Assembly: GCA_026214975.1 (NCBI GenBank)
Contig: CM047808.1
Location: 64,816,583-64,880,582 of the forward strand
Direction: 5' to 3'
DNA: 64,000 nt
Origin: Gentiana macrophylla
Taxonomy: Eukaryota; Streptophyta; Magnoliopsida; Gentianales; Gentianaceae
A program made the position numbers and the translations under genes. Shown one piece after another: positions 47,900 to 60,357 of the stretch (position 1 is the first letter of the stretch; each line of letters begins with the position of its first letter). Under the pieces are notes generated by a model. That model did no database searches. It saw only the letters and a program-made list of their open reading frames with translations, and had not been told where the DNA came from.

Positions 47900-48413
47900 C
47901 AAAACAAGAAACATACTATCAAAAACCCACATAACCTGACACGAGATGTAGTCATGTTCACGTCAAGCTAGTATTTAGAAAATCTAACTCACTCGGTGAT
48001 TGTGTGTGCAAAACCTGCTAAACTTCCACCGATCCACTCTCGATGTATTAAATCAAGCACTAAGATTCATCCGGTAAAATAAAAGAAAGTTTCGTCCCGT
48101 GTACAACACTTACCGTACAAAAACTAATTACCAAGAACACCGTAACTAACTCACATTTAAAATCCTTTACTTGGTGCCAAGAAAATACCTTTCAGGTCTC
48201 TACTGGGTTTAGATCCACTTGACTTAGAGTTCCAAAAAGCAAAAATTTTGGTTTTCTATCGTTGCGTCTCAAAAGTATAACACTCTCCCCTATTTTAGAG
48301 GCAGTCACCCCGAGATCACTCAAACCCATACTTTTCTAAGGTAAACCACACTCCCCAATTGGGGCAAGATCCAAATGGACTCGAGGTGATAGTCACAAAC
48401 AAACTCAATTTAA

Positions 48414-48447
<34 letters not shown>

Positions 48448-50847
48448 GATATATATATATATTTAATCTCAAACTCTTTGGAAACTCCTGGTCAGATATT
48501 ATTTCTAACACATTCAAGACTTTTAAGGTTCTCAAGAACACTAAGGTACATAGATTCTAACTGTGAATATAGTACGAATTCTTAACTTTCATCAATGCTA
48601 AGTAAGTGTTATCTGCACCGAGAATTGGCTATCCTTTAACTAACCGGAGACTATTTAAATTTTGGTTCTTCATCTAACAGGTTCGTGTACTGAAGTTCAA
48701 GTGAGTATCAGATCTACCAAACCTATTCTTAGAACATGGTACGACTACTGATAACAACTAAAGGTGCCAAATTAGAAAACTAGCATGCCATTGAAGTTAC
48801 TCTGGACAAAACAAAAAATTGAAAATTTCGAAAAATTTAGCTTTGAAAAATTTAGCCCTTTAGCATAGAATTATAATGTATTAAGCAAATGATAGATACA
48901 CCTAACCAACTATCCCCTCCCCCACACTTAAATTACAACATGTCCTCATGTTGTGCAGAAATAAAAAGAAAGAAAGAACTTAGCTGATTGTCGTTCGAAA
49001 GTGGCAAGTCTGGAAGTGGCCAGAGATCCAATCCAGAAACGCTCGAGGAAGTCGGTAAATAGCACAAGCGCTATCGACAATATCCTGCACACTTGAAAAA
49101 CAAGGAAGTATCTCGGGGACACGGGGGAATATAACAAGCAACAATAATGATATAAGCACATGGTATAATTGCTCAGATGGAAAAATCACCATACAGGGAA
49201 AGTACAGGACACCTAAGCATCTAAACACAACTGAACGGAAGTTTGATATAAGCACAAAAAGAAATAATAGCTCAGATGGAAAGATCAACACTTAAACTCA
49301 GGACATCTAAGAATAAAGCCACAGAAGCTTGTAGAATGATATAGACCACATGTTCAAACAGAAACATCAAACTCCAACTAATAATGATAGAGGATTATAC
49401 ATGGAAAAGAAGTCAGAAAGATTTTTCAGATTAAGCCCATATAAAGATGGAAATTATACATGGAAAATTACAAAACAGTAGGCTAGGTGCAACTACATGA
49501 AAATATACTACAATGCAGCCTACATGATATGCAATCCTAAAAATAAAATAAATAAAAATAAATTCTGACAGGCTCAGGCTGAGAGAGTTGGGAGGACAAC
49601 CCTACAGTGACTACGGCCTATTCAGAAACTAAAAAGAAAGAAAACGAGGTAGTATTACGGAAACCGACAGTTAACTACGCTCAAGAAAAATAAAAGAAAA
49701 ATAGAAAAACAATGCAACTAGATGACATGCAACTAAATGATATGCAAAAATAAAAGAAAATAAAAGAAAGAAAACTAACCCACTCATTTGCAACACGACA
49801 TGTATATAATAAACGTCTACCAAATAATGACAGGTTACGGTAACCGACAGTGCTGTTCATTACTTGCAGTGTAGACGCGCTTTAAGACTCATCAAAGGTG
49901 ATAGCATTATGGAAACCAACAGTTAGCTATACTAAACATATATAACTCATAAGTAGCTGATGGTAGTAACGGAAAATCGACAGTTACTACCCATATGAAT
50001 TACATAAACAACAAGGAAGCACATAAGTCTCAAAGCTTAAAAGATTCATCACAGCGGTATGTAGCATACGGAAACCGACATTAGCTACTAATTAACAATA
50101 AGAATAAAGATTATAAAGTCACGGGGAACCGACGGTGACTATAACTTGCATAGATGAATCATGTAAATAAAAAAATTAATCAATTATTCAACATGGATTC
50201 ATAGATGGAAAGGTGTAAACATGCAAGTTCAGATCATCTACGTAAAAACAATTAGCCACAGAAGCTCAAATTAAAGTATCCATATCAAATAATGCATTAA
50301 AAATCAAATTGAGAAGAAATCGGAACTGGATCATGCGTTCACTAATTCAAACGGGCGTTTAAAACTTATGCAGGCCGGACGGGCGTTTAGATATATGGAC
50401 GTCCGTCTGGTTCTTGAAAACAGAACAGAGCTGATACGTTTTGGAACGGATGAGCGTCCAACAAACCAGACGCTTGTTTACCTGCATGTTAGGGACTGGA
50501 CGGGCGTTTACTTGCCTGAACGCTCGTCCAACAGTCGAATTTGCATAGAAAACGCAGGAAACACAGCAACCCCTAATTTCTTAAAAGATCATACATCAAA
50601 TATCACAGAGCAGCCACATCAAATTACAGCACAGAGGGTTAGGCTAGATCCCAACAAAACATATAGTTCACGTTTCACAAATCGAGTAAAAAACTTTTTG
50701 CACATTCTTAACCCAACGGTTATTGAAACACGGCAAAAATAAAAAATCTTGATTTGTTAAACGCTACTTTTATTGAAATAAAATAAAAACAAATAAAACG
50801 TAACAAAATAGAAAAATTAACGAAAGAAGATTCAACAAAACACCGAT
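47900..50847 (-). other. Non-coding Athila-like interior between LTR-2 and LTR-3
   Basis: About 2.95 kb without recognisable coding. In minus order it has the motif cluster (50,535-50,334), a block matching LARD-1 and the two arms, the internal hairpin/polypurine module (48,914-48,954), a TA microsatellite (about 48,420-48,462) and the 3' module at 47,862. It is complete from primer site to polypurine tract, but flanked by LTRs of two families: LTR-2 on the primer side and LTR-3 on the polypurine side. Confidence 0.8.
48914..48954 (-). promoter_or_regulatory. Internal stem-loop plus polypurine module
   Basis: Hairpin ACAACATG-AGGA-CATGTTGT on the minus strand (48,935-48,954), then AAGTGTGGGGGAGGGG; about 1.05 kb upstream of the 3' tract at 47,862. 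Confidence 0.8.
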
Positions 50848-50865
50848 TCCCCGGCAACGGCGCCA
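50848..50865 (-). promoter_or_regulatory. tRNA-Asp primer-binding site next to LTR-2
   Basis: Minus strand TGGCGCCGTTGCCGGGGA, separated from the LTR-2 end by AGTTTT. Confidence 0.9.
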
Positions 50866-50871
50866 AAAACT

Positions 50872-52425
50872 TGTCACGGATTTTATCTAACAAAACAAAC
50901 AAGTAATAATCCGGTTAACCTCAAGTATAAGGATCGTAGTAATAGTGGTTAATGCCGGGTCGATCTTACGGGAATCGGCGATTGCTAACCCTAGTTTTTG
51001 TTTAACTAAGCTATGTCACGAAACTAATCTAAACAAAGTGAATAAAACCAAACAAAACAAAAATAAAACTAGACAGAGGATATAATCCAAAGCTAGGAAG
51101 GATACGGGCTGCGAACCAATTCAATACTAAACTAAACTAAGATGCAAATAAAAGTTAACTAACTAAACAAATTCAAGTTTTAAGGATTAAATCAAGTTTA
51201 TAACGAGCAAACGAGGATTGATCCACCTATCCAACAAGAATTGATTTCCTATCTCGATTATATTGCGGTTTTTATCTAGGTTGTGATTCACCTTATCTAA
51301 TTATGAACCCTAATTCCTTAGAAAGTTCATCTATTAATCTATTATCTTCCGATGTAAAATTAACGCGTTTTCTAACCAAGGGTGCAAACTTTATGTTTAT
51401 TATCTAGCAATTAAACCTATTAACTTCCGTTATGATAGATTCGAATTACTATTCTTATTCATGATGATCTAGGGTTTATTAAGATTTCCATCAACAATAA
51501 ACAATCACACATGCATATCTTCCGATGTAAAAGCAATTAAACGTAATTGACATGAATAAGAAACAACCTTTAAATAAAAACTCACAGTACAATCGAAGAA
51601 AACAAAATCAACAACCGTTGGATGGCTTCACAATACTCGTTTGATGAAGCTTTTAGCTTCTGAACATCCTCAGCAACTCAAATTTGCATAAACAGTGCAT
51701 AAAAAGTAACTAGCTTTAATCTAAACTAAAGTGCAAAAAAACTGGAGCAAAAGGAAGAAAAACGCAGCCTAAAGCCGCCCCTAGGTTTAGGGTTTTGAAT
51801 AATGAGTGTATGGTCTCCTTAGGGTTGAGAAGCGGCCGCTATTTATAGATTTTAAAGTCGGTTCAAGCAAGGTCGGCTACCGACGCCTGCCTGTGCAGTA
51901 GGGGTGAACGCCCGCCCACTCTTCAATAAAACTTGAATCGGGCCGAGTCATGACTGGACGCCGTCCATCCAGCGTCCACTCCAGGCGTCAAACTTCCTGA
52001 ATCAACTTTCCATCCCCTGGACGCTGCTTCGGTTTAAATAACGCCCGTCCACTGGACGGGACTCGACGCCTTGCTTCAATATGATTGAATTTCGATTTCT
52101 TGATCTCTATCTCTTTTCTTCTTGTCAATTCCTTCATTATCTCTTTTATCATCATATATTTCGACTCTTATCTCTTTTTGATCATCTCTTGAGCCTCAAA
52201 CATGTACCTATAACACATAAAAACATCGCAAAACGTAATAATGTCCAAATAATCATAAAATCATAATTAAAACACATAAATTAACCTATTTTGCGATTAA
52301 CTCTTCTAAAATATCATTTACTCAATATATTCATTAAACACTTGTTTATTATGCAAATTAATACAGATATGAGGGAAATCAACATAGAATATAGCCTTGT
52401 AAATCGTGTAAAATCACCCTTAACA
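50872..52425 (-). repeat. LTR-2, minus orientation
   Basis: 1,554 bp, the reverse-oriented partner of 40,100-41,647, with TGTTAAGGGTG start and CCGTGACA end. A TATA box CTATAAAT lies at 51,841-51,848 (minus) and the motif cluster at 51,885-52,070. A polypurine tract lies on its upstream side (52,428-52,440) and a primer site on its downstream side. Confidence 0.9.
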
Positions 52426-52427
52426 AA

Positions 52428-52463
52428 TCCCCCACACTTAGCTTTTGCTCGTCCCGAGCAAAA
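52428..52463 (-). promoter_or_regulatory. 3' polypurine tract and hairpin next to LTR-2
   Basis: Stem TTTTGCTCG/CGAGCAAAA with loop GGA (52,443-52,463) then AAGTGTGGGGGA on the minus strand. Confidence 0.85.
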
Positions 52464-53471
52464 CAAAACAAAGATTAAGCTCGAGAAAAGAACGGACATC
52501 TAAACATACATAACACATATCCAATAAATCGGTTCACCAAAGCGTGTGTGCATAGCCATAGAAAACTTCCACTAAATCCAAACTCGAGAAACTCAAAGCA
52601 AAACTAGCAAATACCCCCTCGTAGACTAGTAATAAATGACACTCATAAGATGTACCCTACAAACGTGATACATCCCGAAAAAGATGATCGAATATATCTA
52701 GGGCCTTTCTGAAATACTCAGAGGATAATCCCTACAACATATCTGTCAGTTTCTACTGGGGATAAGATAGACGATAACTTAGTCTTATATTCATTTCATA
52801 ACAATTCATTAGTCGATTTAACTATTTCACTTTTAAACGCACATCAGAATGAGCTCTTGCCCTGTCATAGCAGAATAGGATATTCGAGATATACCCTACC
52901 TTACTCCAATCATAAGGCAGCTTCTTCCGACTGTCGTGAGCTTTTAGTCATCATAGTGGTATAGGACATTTCGATATAATGCCCTACCGCACTCAAATCA
53001 TCGACTAGCTTTCGACACACCCAATTAATTCTTATATTTTTCAACTTCTTCATTTGACATTAAGTTACGTGTTACTTATCACATTCAAACCTTCAGATAT
53101 TCACAGTATATCATACTTTGGATCTAAATACAAACTATCATAAATCTCAAGATATATACGTAGCACTAAGCACACGACTTATAAGAAAATCAGAAATCAC
53201 TCGTCCAAAAGGGGTATAACTTTATAAATTAGCTCATCATTTACTATGGCTCGTGAAAAATAGATCAGGTGAAACAACTAACTTACTAAACATATGATAT
53301 ATAGCTTGGATGACTATAAAAATAACGAACTTAGAATATGCATTTGCTCACTCGGGACAAAACAAAAACATAAATGTCGAAATTTTTTGAAAATTATAGC
53401 TCATTTTGCATCGAAACATTACGAATTAAGCAAATGTGTAGATATATATCGAACATTCATATCAAATCATT
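52464..53471 (-). other. Conserved non-coding 3' block of an Athila-like interior
   Basis: About 1 kb with no coding. It matches 60.4-61.36 kb (same strand) and about 5.82-6.87 kb (LARD-1, opposite strand). The best conserved part, 52,850-53,040, has two half-repeats containing GTCCTAT and the phrase CTCACGACAGTC on the minus strand. Confidence 0.75.
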
Positions 53472-53511
53472 CCCCTCCCCCACACTTAAAAATCAACATG
53501 TCCTCATGTTG
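53472..53511 (-). promoter_or_regulatory. Internal stem-loop plus polypurine module
   Basis: Hairpin CAACATG-AGGA-CATGTTG (53,494-53,511, minus) then AAGTGTGGGGGAGGGG; about 1.05 kb from the 3' tract at 52,428. Confidence 0.8.
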
Positions 53512-53916
53512 TGCAGAACGAAAGAAAAAGGAAAAGACTTAGCTGAGTTAAATCGAAACTCGAATCGTCGGTCAGGCCGGAGCCTACATAGTGACACTGG
53601 AAACCCGTAACCTTACAATGTAGCTCACAAAACCGCCAATAACATACCTGCACGACTTGACAAACACGGAACCATCTCGGGGAAAATGGGGAATCAAACC
53701 AGAATGGAAAGAGATAATAAAAACGATTAATACCAATAGATAAAACAACCAATACTTCCAAAATTTGAAACAAGCTAGAAATAACAGTACCGGTGCCTTA
53801 TGGCTTACATGATCGATCGGAAAAAGTAAATAGTAGCAGCATCAAAATTACAATGAATCATATAAGTAGAAATGTCAATAATACAAAACACAAAATCTAA
53901 AATCAAACAAATAAGA

Positions 53917-55481
53917 TCAAGGCTGGCTCGGCGCCGCAGAATCATCAGCCGGAGGATCAGAAGAGGGTCCAGAAGGTGGTGCCGTAGTCCTGTCTACCGA
54001 GTCAGGCTGCTCCTCATCTGACGATGACTCAGACTCATGTAGAACATCTGCGATGGCCTGCTCAATCTCCGAAGAAAAATGGTAATCAATGGCGCTCGGA
54101 CAGAAGATCCTGTCATCTTTTGGCTGCCGGCCTTCACTAATACACTTCAAAATAGTCAAAATGTTGTTCTGAGACGTCCTGATGTCCTCAAGCCAGTCCC
54201 GCACACTGTTGGCCATACTTAGCCGCATCCTGACCGCGGGGGATAAAGTAGGAAGGGAGGATGCTCGAGGTGGTGCTGACGATGAACCAGGCTCCTGAGG
54301 TGCCTCTGTCTCAGACTGACCCGAAGGCTTACCCTTTTCCCTTTGTAAAGGCCTCGGGTTCTTCGGCTTATGATCAGATCCAAACTCAGGCACACCGGCA
54401 TCGAGACATAAACTGTGGATCAGGTGAGGGACGATCAAGCTCCGCGTATAAACCTTCTGGTTGATCGAGATCTCGTCATACAAAGCCTATCCCACATTCA
54501 CATTCAAGCCGAACGTCAATGCATACAACATGCCTAGGTCACCAATATGAAAATGTGTCAAGTTGTTCTTAGGCAACAACCGACTCTGAATAAATCGACA
54601 CTGGACCTTCCAGGTCCTCTCGTCCAGGTCGTGGTAACCAACTCCTTCCGTCGCCTCCGGCCTTAACGTCCATGCCACATCCGGCAAACCCTTAACCTTA
54701 ACTCCTCCAAGGATCCCGCCCCAAACTCGCCCATGTAAAATCTCCTCCTTGTAATCCCGACCCTCAAAAGCCGCCAACCCATACTTTGCATTGATCACCT
54801 CCGGCGTAACGGAACTTGGACTCCTCGAACCACAACTACCTTCGATTCCAAGTCGGTTTCTGAACAATTGGCATAAAACTCCCGAACCAAGGAACTATTG
54901 ACCGGGGTAGTTGGAATCGTCATCAAAGTGCCCTATTTCCGATCCCTTAACAGCTTGACAAACCCGGGATCAACCTTTGCTTCCAAAGTGGCCCTTTCTA
55001 TCAACATCGTCCTCGAGAAATAGTGCTGTTTATACACATCGTGAGCTCTAGGGTTCACGAACCTACGAGGTAAGGGCATAGGAGGTACGGTTTTGGCTTT
55101 CTTCCTAGGTTGGGAAGCCCTAGGTACAACCGGTTCCTCCTCACGGGTAGCTTCTACGGTTTCCTTAGCCCTAGATGATCCTCCACCCCGGGGAACCCTA
55201 GGCATCCGTGCCAATGGCACATCCTCATCCGTTTCAGAATCTGAACTTGGCTCATCTCGTAAGGTTGCCCTAGTTTGGGTGGCTCTAGGGGGTTGCTCCC
55301 GAATACTCACACCCTGGTTAGGATCAACCAAGGTAGGATCAAACTCTTTTCGCTTTTTCCCCACCTCCCGGGCCACTTCTTTACCATGCCTTTTCATGAC
55401 TGCTTTCTTATGAACCATTTTCAAGCGTAGACTAAGCCAAAACAACCCTAATTCACAACAAGATACCCGTTTAACATCCAA
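53917..55481 (-). pseudogene. Retrotransposon ORF of the putative plant transposon protein type, broken
   Basis: In minus order: a basic, Ser/Glu-rich N-terminus with MVHKKAVMKRHGKE and PRKKAKTVPPM (55,481-54,933, ending in a stop), a bridging stretch with SSLVREFYAN (about 54,880), then EVINAKYGLAAFEGRDYKEEI, TWKVQCRFIQSRLLP and GMLYALTFGLNVNVG (54,867-54,487). After one TAG it continues YDEISINQ, LIVPHLIHSLCLDAGVPEF and a Pro/Ser/Asp-rich tail (54,483-53,917). This matches, by memory, the family annotated in plants as putative plant transposon protein, carried between pol and 3' LTR in Athila-like elements; biochemical role unknown. Two in-frame stops and one frameshift break it. A promoter-like region lies upstream at 56.0 kb. 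It could be a captured host gene. Confidence 0.8.
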
Positions 55482-55998
55482 AGCGGGATTTCAAAGCAAC
55501 CAAACCACAACCACAACCACAATCATCACCAAACAACCCATTCACCACCCATCACACACCATATCACCATAACAGATCAGAAAGAAACACAAAACCAGAA
55601 AAAAAAAACAAATTAAGATGACATTCAAGTGAACGAGCCGACCCAAAGATCGAACTCGCGAAAACGTGAATAAAAACTAGAAAAGTTGTTACTAACTTAC
55701 CAAGTAGGATGAGTAGATGTTGATCGAGGTGAAAATCAGTCCAAACAACACAAAAATGACCTCCAAAATCGAATTTTTCTTTCAAAAAACCAGACTTCAA
55801 TGGGGTCTGATTCTCCAAAAATATTGTGTGTTGGGGGATTTGGTTATGAAAATCAAAGAGAGAGGATCAAGGGCGGCCTGTAGCACTTTGAATCGCTCAA
55901 AATGGTTTAGAATTGACGATTTTAGGGCAAAAGGAGGGAGAGAAACCGTTTTTGCTTTTGAAAATTCTAAAAAGTGAAGGTTCACTCGAAGAAGGGGT
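55482..55998 (-). other. Leader of the broken ORF
   Basis: About 500 bp between a TATA-like element and the ORF start. It contains GTAAGTTAG-like and AG-rich stretches on the minus strand (55,690-55,705) that could be splice sites, but none is convincing. Small antisense ORFs here have no recognisable product. Confidence 0.4.
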
Positions 55999-56150
55999 AT
56001 ATATAGACAGAGGTCGGACGCTCGTCCAACTCAGTGGACGGGCGTCCACTGGGAAATCAGATGAACTGGACGGGCGTCCAGTTTAGTAGACGCTCGTCCA
56101 AGAGTTTAAATCACATACAGGAATGGAGGGAAAATATCAGACGGGTGTCC
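55999..56150 (-). promoter_or_regulatory. GGACGGGCGTCC motif cluster and TATA box upstream of the ORF
   Basis: On the minus strand, five close variants (GGACGAGCGTC, GGACGCCCGTCC twice, GGACGAGCGTCC and GGACACCCGTC) lie within 140 bp. They are followed about 10 bp on by CTATATATACCCC. The layout matches LTR-2 and LTR-3, yet this is not inside a recognised LTR, so it looks like a separate promoter for the ORF (inference). The cluster ends at the junction with LTR-3 copy 2. Confidence 0.6.
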
Positions 56151-56151
56151 T

Positions 56152-57946
56152 ATCATTAAAACAAAAGAAAATTTATAAACCTATACTACCATGCAAAACT
56201 ACCTCCTAACCGGCCGAATACCGGGTAGTTGCTAGTAAAGTTGGATACGTACGGGTATCGATCCTCAGGGAAAAGGGATGTTGAATCTAATCTAATTAAT
56301 TCTTCTTTATTAACTAAACCTAAACCTAAACTAGAACGGAAAAATAATCGGACGGAGGATTGTTAATCCAAAGCCGTGGAAATATAGTTGCGGACAAAAT
56401 AAATAAAACTACATCTACTAAAAACAAGAAACTAACTAATAACCGAACAAACATAAACAAACCATGATCAACCTATTCCCAACAACCATCACCCCACCGA
56501 AATCGGTCGATAGACAAACATTCATTCATTAGTTATCTTGGATTAATATCTTCTCTAATGAAGCGTTTCCTCTTCCGATTTATCACGCCATTAATTAGTT
56601 TACCTTCCGGTCTTGACTAATATCGATACAAATCAAAGATATGGATTGAATCCTAACCTAACAACATTATCCCTCAACTTCCGTTTGTTGGAATAATTAT
56701 TGTCAATCTCTCTCACGATAATCTAGTGAATCTATTAACTTCCGTTATCTAAATTCGATTAACATAAAGCATACAAAACATGAAAGAGAACAAGAACAAC
56801 GTAATGAAATAAACACATGAACAATCTCATCTTTCCGGTAACGGTGATATCCCTCAATTCCAATCTAAGATAATCTTGCATCGAATTAATTAAATTGTGG
56901 TTTTCTCGTAAACCTAGATATTTAACCTACGAACTTCCGTTATGTATAGATTAAAGATCTAATCTTTCCTATGGTGATCTAAACTACACCGACTTCCGTC
57001 ATAAGGTAGCATCAAATCATACAATCATCTTTCGATATAAAATTGCACGATACAAATAAACACAAGAAAGAAACAATCTTAATTAAAACTTACAAAATTA
57101 ATCCATAGAAAAGAATTAAGTTTGTCATCTGCGTGAAACAGTCATTCAAGCTCTATCCATGGTCTGCTCACGGTTTTATTCATCAAAAGGAACTCAAACA
57201 CGGAATTGAAAAACAACTAATCTAACACCCGGCCGACCAAGCAAGGAGCTTGGCGGCCGGGCGCCTTCTCGCGATCTAAATTTAGGATTTTTGGAATATG
57301 GGCTGCGTTTTACGAATGAATATTAGGGTTACAAAACCGCTTTGCTATATATAGATATGAGAGGCGGCCGGAGTAATGTTTTAAGTCGGTTGGGCTCAAT
57401 GCGGCGGTGGACGATCGTTCGTGAGCATGGACGCCGTCCCTACATGCTTGGACCGAGGTTGAACGCTAGCTTTTAAGGCACGCCTCGAACATCCTGTATT
57501 GATTTTCATGGTGGGCGCTGTTTGAGGTCTTCAAACGCCCGTTTGGGAATGATGCATGGCAACGCCGTTCAGTGCAACAAGGGCGTTCGTCCAACTTGTT
57601 TTACTTCCAAACTTCAACTTTAGCTTGCCATGCATGCAACATCAACACACATTCAGCTTGTATGAATCTTAATTCCATTTAATCTCTTCTCTTCCATGCA
57701 AATCACCATCTAATCTCCTTTCATGCCATGGTTGTGTATCTATAAGACAACAAAACCGAGCTAAGCGTAAATCCGCATAAATAGATAATAAAACTACGAT
57801 ATTCACTCGATTTTGCACTTAGACAACTCAAAATATCATTTGCGTAATTAATCGATTATAAGCCCGATTTCTATGAAAATAATCCATATATGGGAAAATT
57901 GATATAGAAAATATATGTGAAAATCACTATAATTTGACCCTAAACA
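56152..57946 (-). repeat. LTR-3 copy 2 (end truncated)
   Basis: Collinear with copy 1 over almost all its length, but the last about 20 bp of the LTR (minus direction) are replaced by the motif cluster; the junction carries TCATT. TATA box at 57,346-57,354 and leader hairpin at 57,231-57,258, here with stem GGCCG-x-CCAAGC against GCTTGG-CGGCC. Confidence 0.88.
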
Positions 57947-58900
57947 ACACCCCATTTTATCTTTTTTGCTCGTCCCGAGCAAAACAAAACAAGAAACATA
58001 CTATCAAAAACCCACATAACCTGACACGAGATGTAGTCATGCTCACGTCAAGCTAGTATTTAGCAAATCGAACTCACTCGGTGATTGTGTGTGCAAAACC
58101 TGCTAAACTTCCACCGATCCACTCTCGATGTATTAAATCAAGCACTAACATTCATCCGGTAAAATAAAAGAAAGTTTCGTCCCGTGTATAGCACTTACCG
58201 TACAAAAACTAATTACCAAGAACACCGTAGCTAACTCACATTTAAAATCCTTTACTTGGTGCCAAGAAAATACCTTTCAGGTCTCTACTGGGTTTAGATC
58301 AACTTGACTTAGAGTTCCAAAAAGCAAAAATTTTGGTTTTCTATCGTTGCGTCTCAAAAGTATAACACTCTCCCCAATTTTAGAGGCAGTCACCCCGAGA
58401 TCACTCAAACCCATAATGTCCAAGGTAAACCACACTCCCCAATTGGGGCAGTATCCAAATGGACTCGAGGTGATAGTCACAAACAAACTCAATTTATTAT
58501 ATATATATAAATATAGTATTATATTTAATCCCAAACTCTTTGGAAACTCCTGGTCAGATATTATTTCTAACACATTCAACACTTTTAAGGTTCTCAAGAA
58601 CACTAAGGTACTTAGATTCTAACTGTGAATATAGTACGAATTCTTAACTTTCATCAATGCTAAGTAAGTGTTATCTCTTTTGAGAATTGGCTATCCTTTA
58701 ACTAACCGGAGACTATTTAAATTTTGGTTCTTCATCTAACAGTGTTCGTGTATCTTGAAGTTCAAGTGAGTATCGATCTACCAAACCTATTCTTAGAACA
58801 TGGTACGACTACTGATAACAACTAAAGGTGCCAAATTACAAAACTAGCATGCCATTGAAGTTACTCGGGACAAAACAAAAAATTGAAAATTTCGAAACGT
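57947..58900 (-). other. Partial Athila-like interior upstream of LTR-3 copy 2
   Basis: This matches 47,860-48,840. The hairpin with loop GGA is kept (57,964-57,984) but the polypurine tract is eroded to AAAATGGGG. The segment breaks near 58,896 where LTR-4 begins, so it lacks the internal module and the primer site. Confidence 0.8.
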
Positions 58901-58904
58901 ATCA

Positions 58905-59859
58905 GCTCCCAAGAAACAAAAGAAAATTTATGCAATGAAAACAAACAAGTAATAAAAATAATCCGGTTTACCCCAAGTGCCGGGATCGTAGTATAGTAGC
59001 TACAACCGGAGTCGAATCACAGGGAATCGTCTTTGTCTAGTTTTAATAAATTTCCTAAAGTTGTCACGAGAAAAATAAAACTAACCTACACTTAACAATT
59101 AAAGACTACTACTAGAATAACAAAACCAAAACAAACTAGTAGTTAAAGAATACGATAAACTGGACAGAAGATCAAAAGTCTAAAGCCAGCGAGGATACTT
59201 GCGGACCGAACTAACTAAGATAACTCTATTTTATAAACTAAAAAGACAATAAAATCTTAAGATTGATACGAAGAATAAGCAACAATGATTTTTTATCAAT
59301 TGATTTAACAACGAACAAGCAATGATCCACCTATCTCGCAACGTTCAATTTCTTCTCTGGATTGTCTAGTGATTATTTAATAAAAATTGTGATTCACCTA
59401 TCATAAGTATGAATTTCTAATCTCTTAGAAAAATTCACCTATCAATCTTTTTCGTCTATCGATACAAAAAGATTAACGCTTTAATTACCAAGGTGTGAAA
59501 TTTATTCAATCTCATAATCTAGATTTCAACCTAACAACTATCGTTAATTAGATTAAAAATCCAAACTTTACTATGGTGACCTAAATTTAACAGCGATTCT
59601 CATCACATATCAAACATCACACAGCAATACATTCATCAATGAAATTGCATAACATCAATAAAAACATAATAAAGATACAACTTTAATTAAACTCACAGAC
59701 AATCCAAAGTTGAGATCAAACCGTTGCTGAGACGGTTTCACAAAGCTTGTTCAATTCCAACTCAGCCTCTACTCATCCTCAGAACGAACGAAAAAAAATA
59801 AAAAAAAAAATATTTTTTGGCTCGGCCGACCGAAGGTGTTCACTCGGTCGACCGAGTGA

Positions 59860-59897
<38 letters not shown>

Positions 59898-60354
59898 AGT
59901 TTTGAGTTCTGCCTCCGTTCGAGATGAAATTTCGTGTTCTGTCTTTCGCTGCTTGAATGCCGTCCTTTTATAACCTTCTTCGTGCTAGGGTAACAATTAT
60001 CCCTTTTTTCTTTTCTTAAAATAATAAAACCCTAATAAAAATATGATAATTCCAATTTTGCCCTTCTAGATAAGTCTTCAATTAAAACGTAGCTCGAAAC
60101 CTTTCAGCTCGTTGACTCGTCCACGATATGCTCGTTGTACCTACAATAATAAAAACGTGCAAAGTGTAACATCACATATATAAAGATATTTATCAATAAA
60201 ATCACATAATTAACCCGAATTTGCACTTGAATACTTTTAAAACTCATTTGCTCAATAAATCAATTAAACGCTTAATTTCTATGCGAATTATACGAATATG
60301 GAGAGAATTGCTACAAAATATAACGATATAAATCACATAAAATCACCCTTAACA
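58905..60354 (-). repeat. LTR-4 (Athila-like; 3' end of the pol-bearing element)
   Basis: About 1.45 kb; in minus orientation starts TGTTAAGGGTGATTTTATG. TATA box TTATAAAAGG at 59,964-59,973 and a perfect palindrome CACTCGGTCGACCGAGTG in the leader (59,841-59,858), next to a run of about 33 T. The far end is chimeric: ATAAATTTTCTTTTG of LTR-1/LTR-3 type runs into GCTGATACG, with no clear TG...CA terminus, so the left boundary is approximate. Confidence 0.8.
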
Positions 60355-60357
60355 ACT

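Noticed and set aside
48420..48462. TA repeat as a regulatory element
   Set aside because: Simple microsatellite that varies between copies (58,495-58,525 is different), with no supporting context.
53917..55481. A host nuclear gene
   Set aside because: Similarity is to proteins carried by retrotransposons, the reading frame is broken, and it lies between LTRs; capture from a host gene remains possible but unsupported.
59864..59896. Poly(T) run as the poly(A) tail of an inserted LINE or SINE
   Set aside because: No LINE or SINE body or target duplication next to it; it lies inside the LTR-4 leader.
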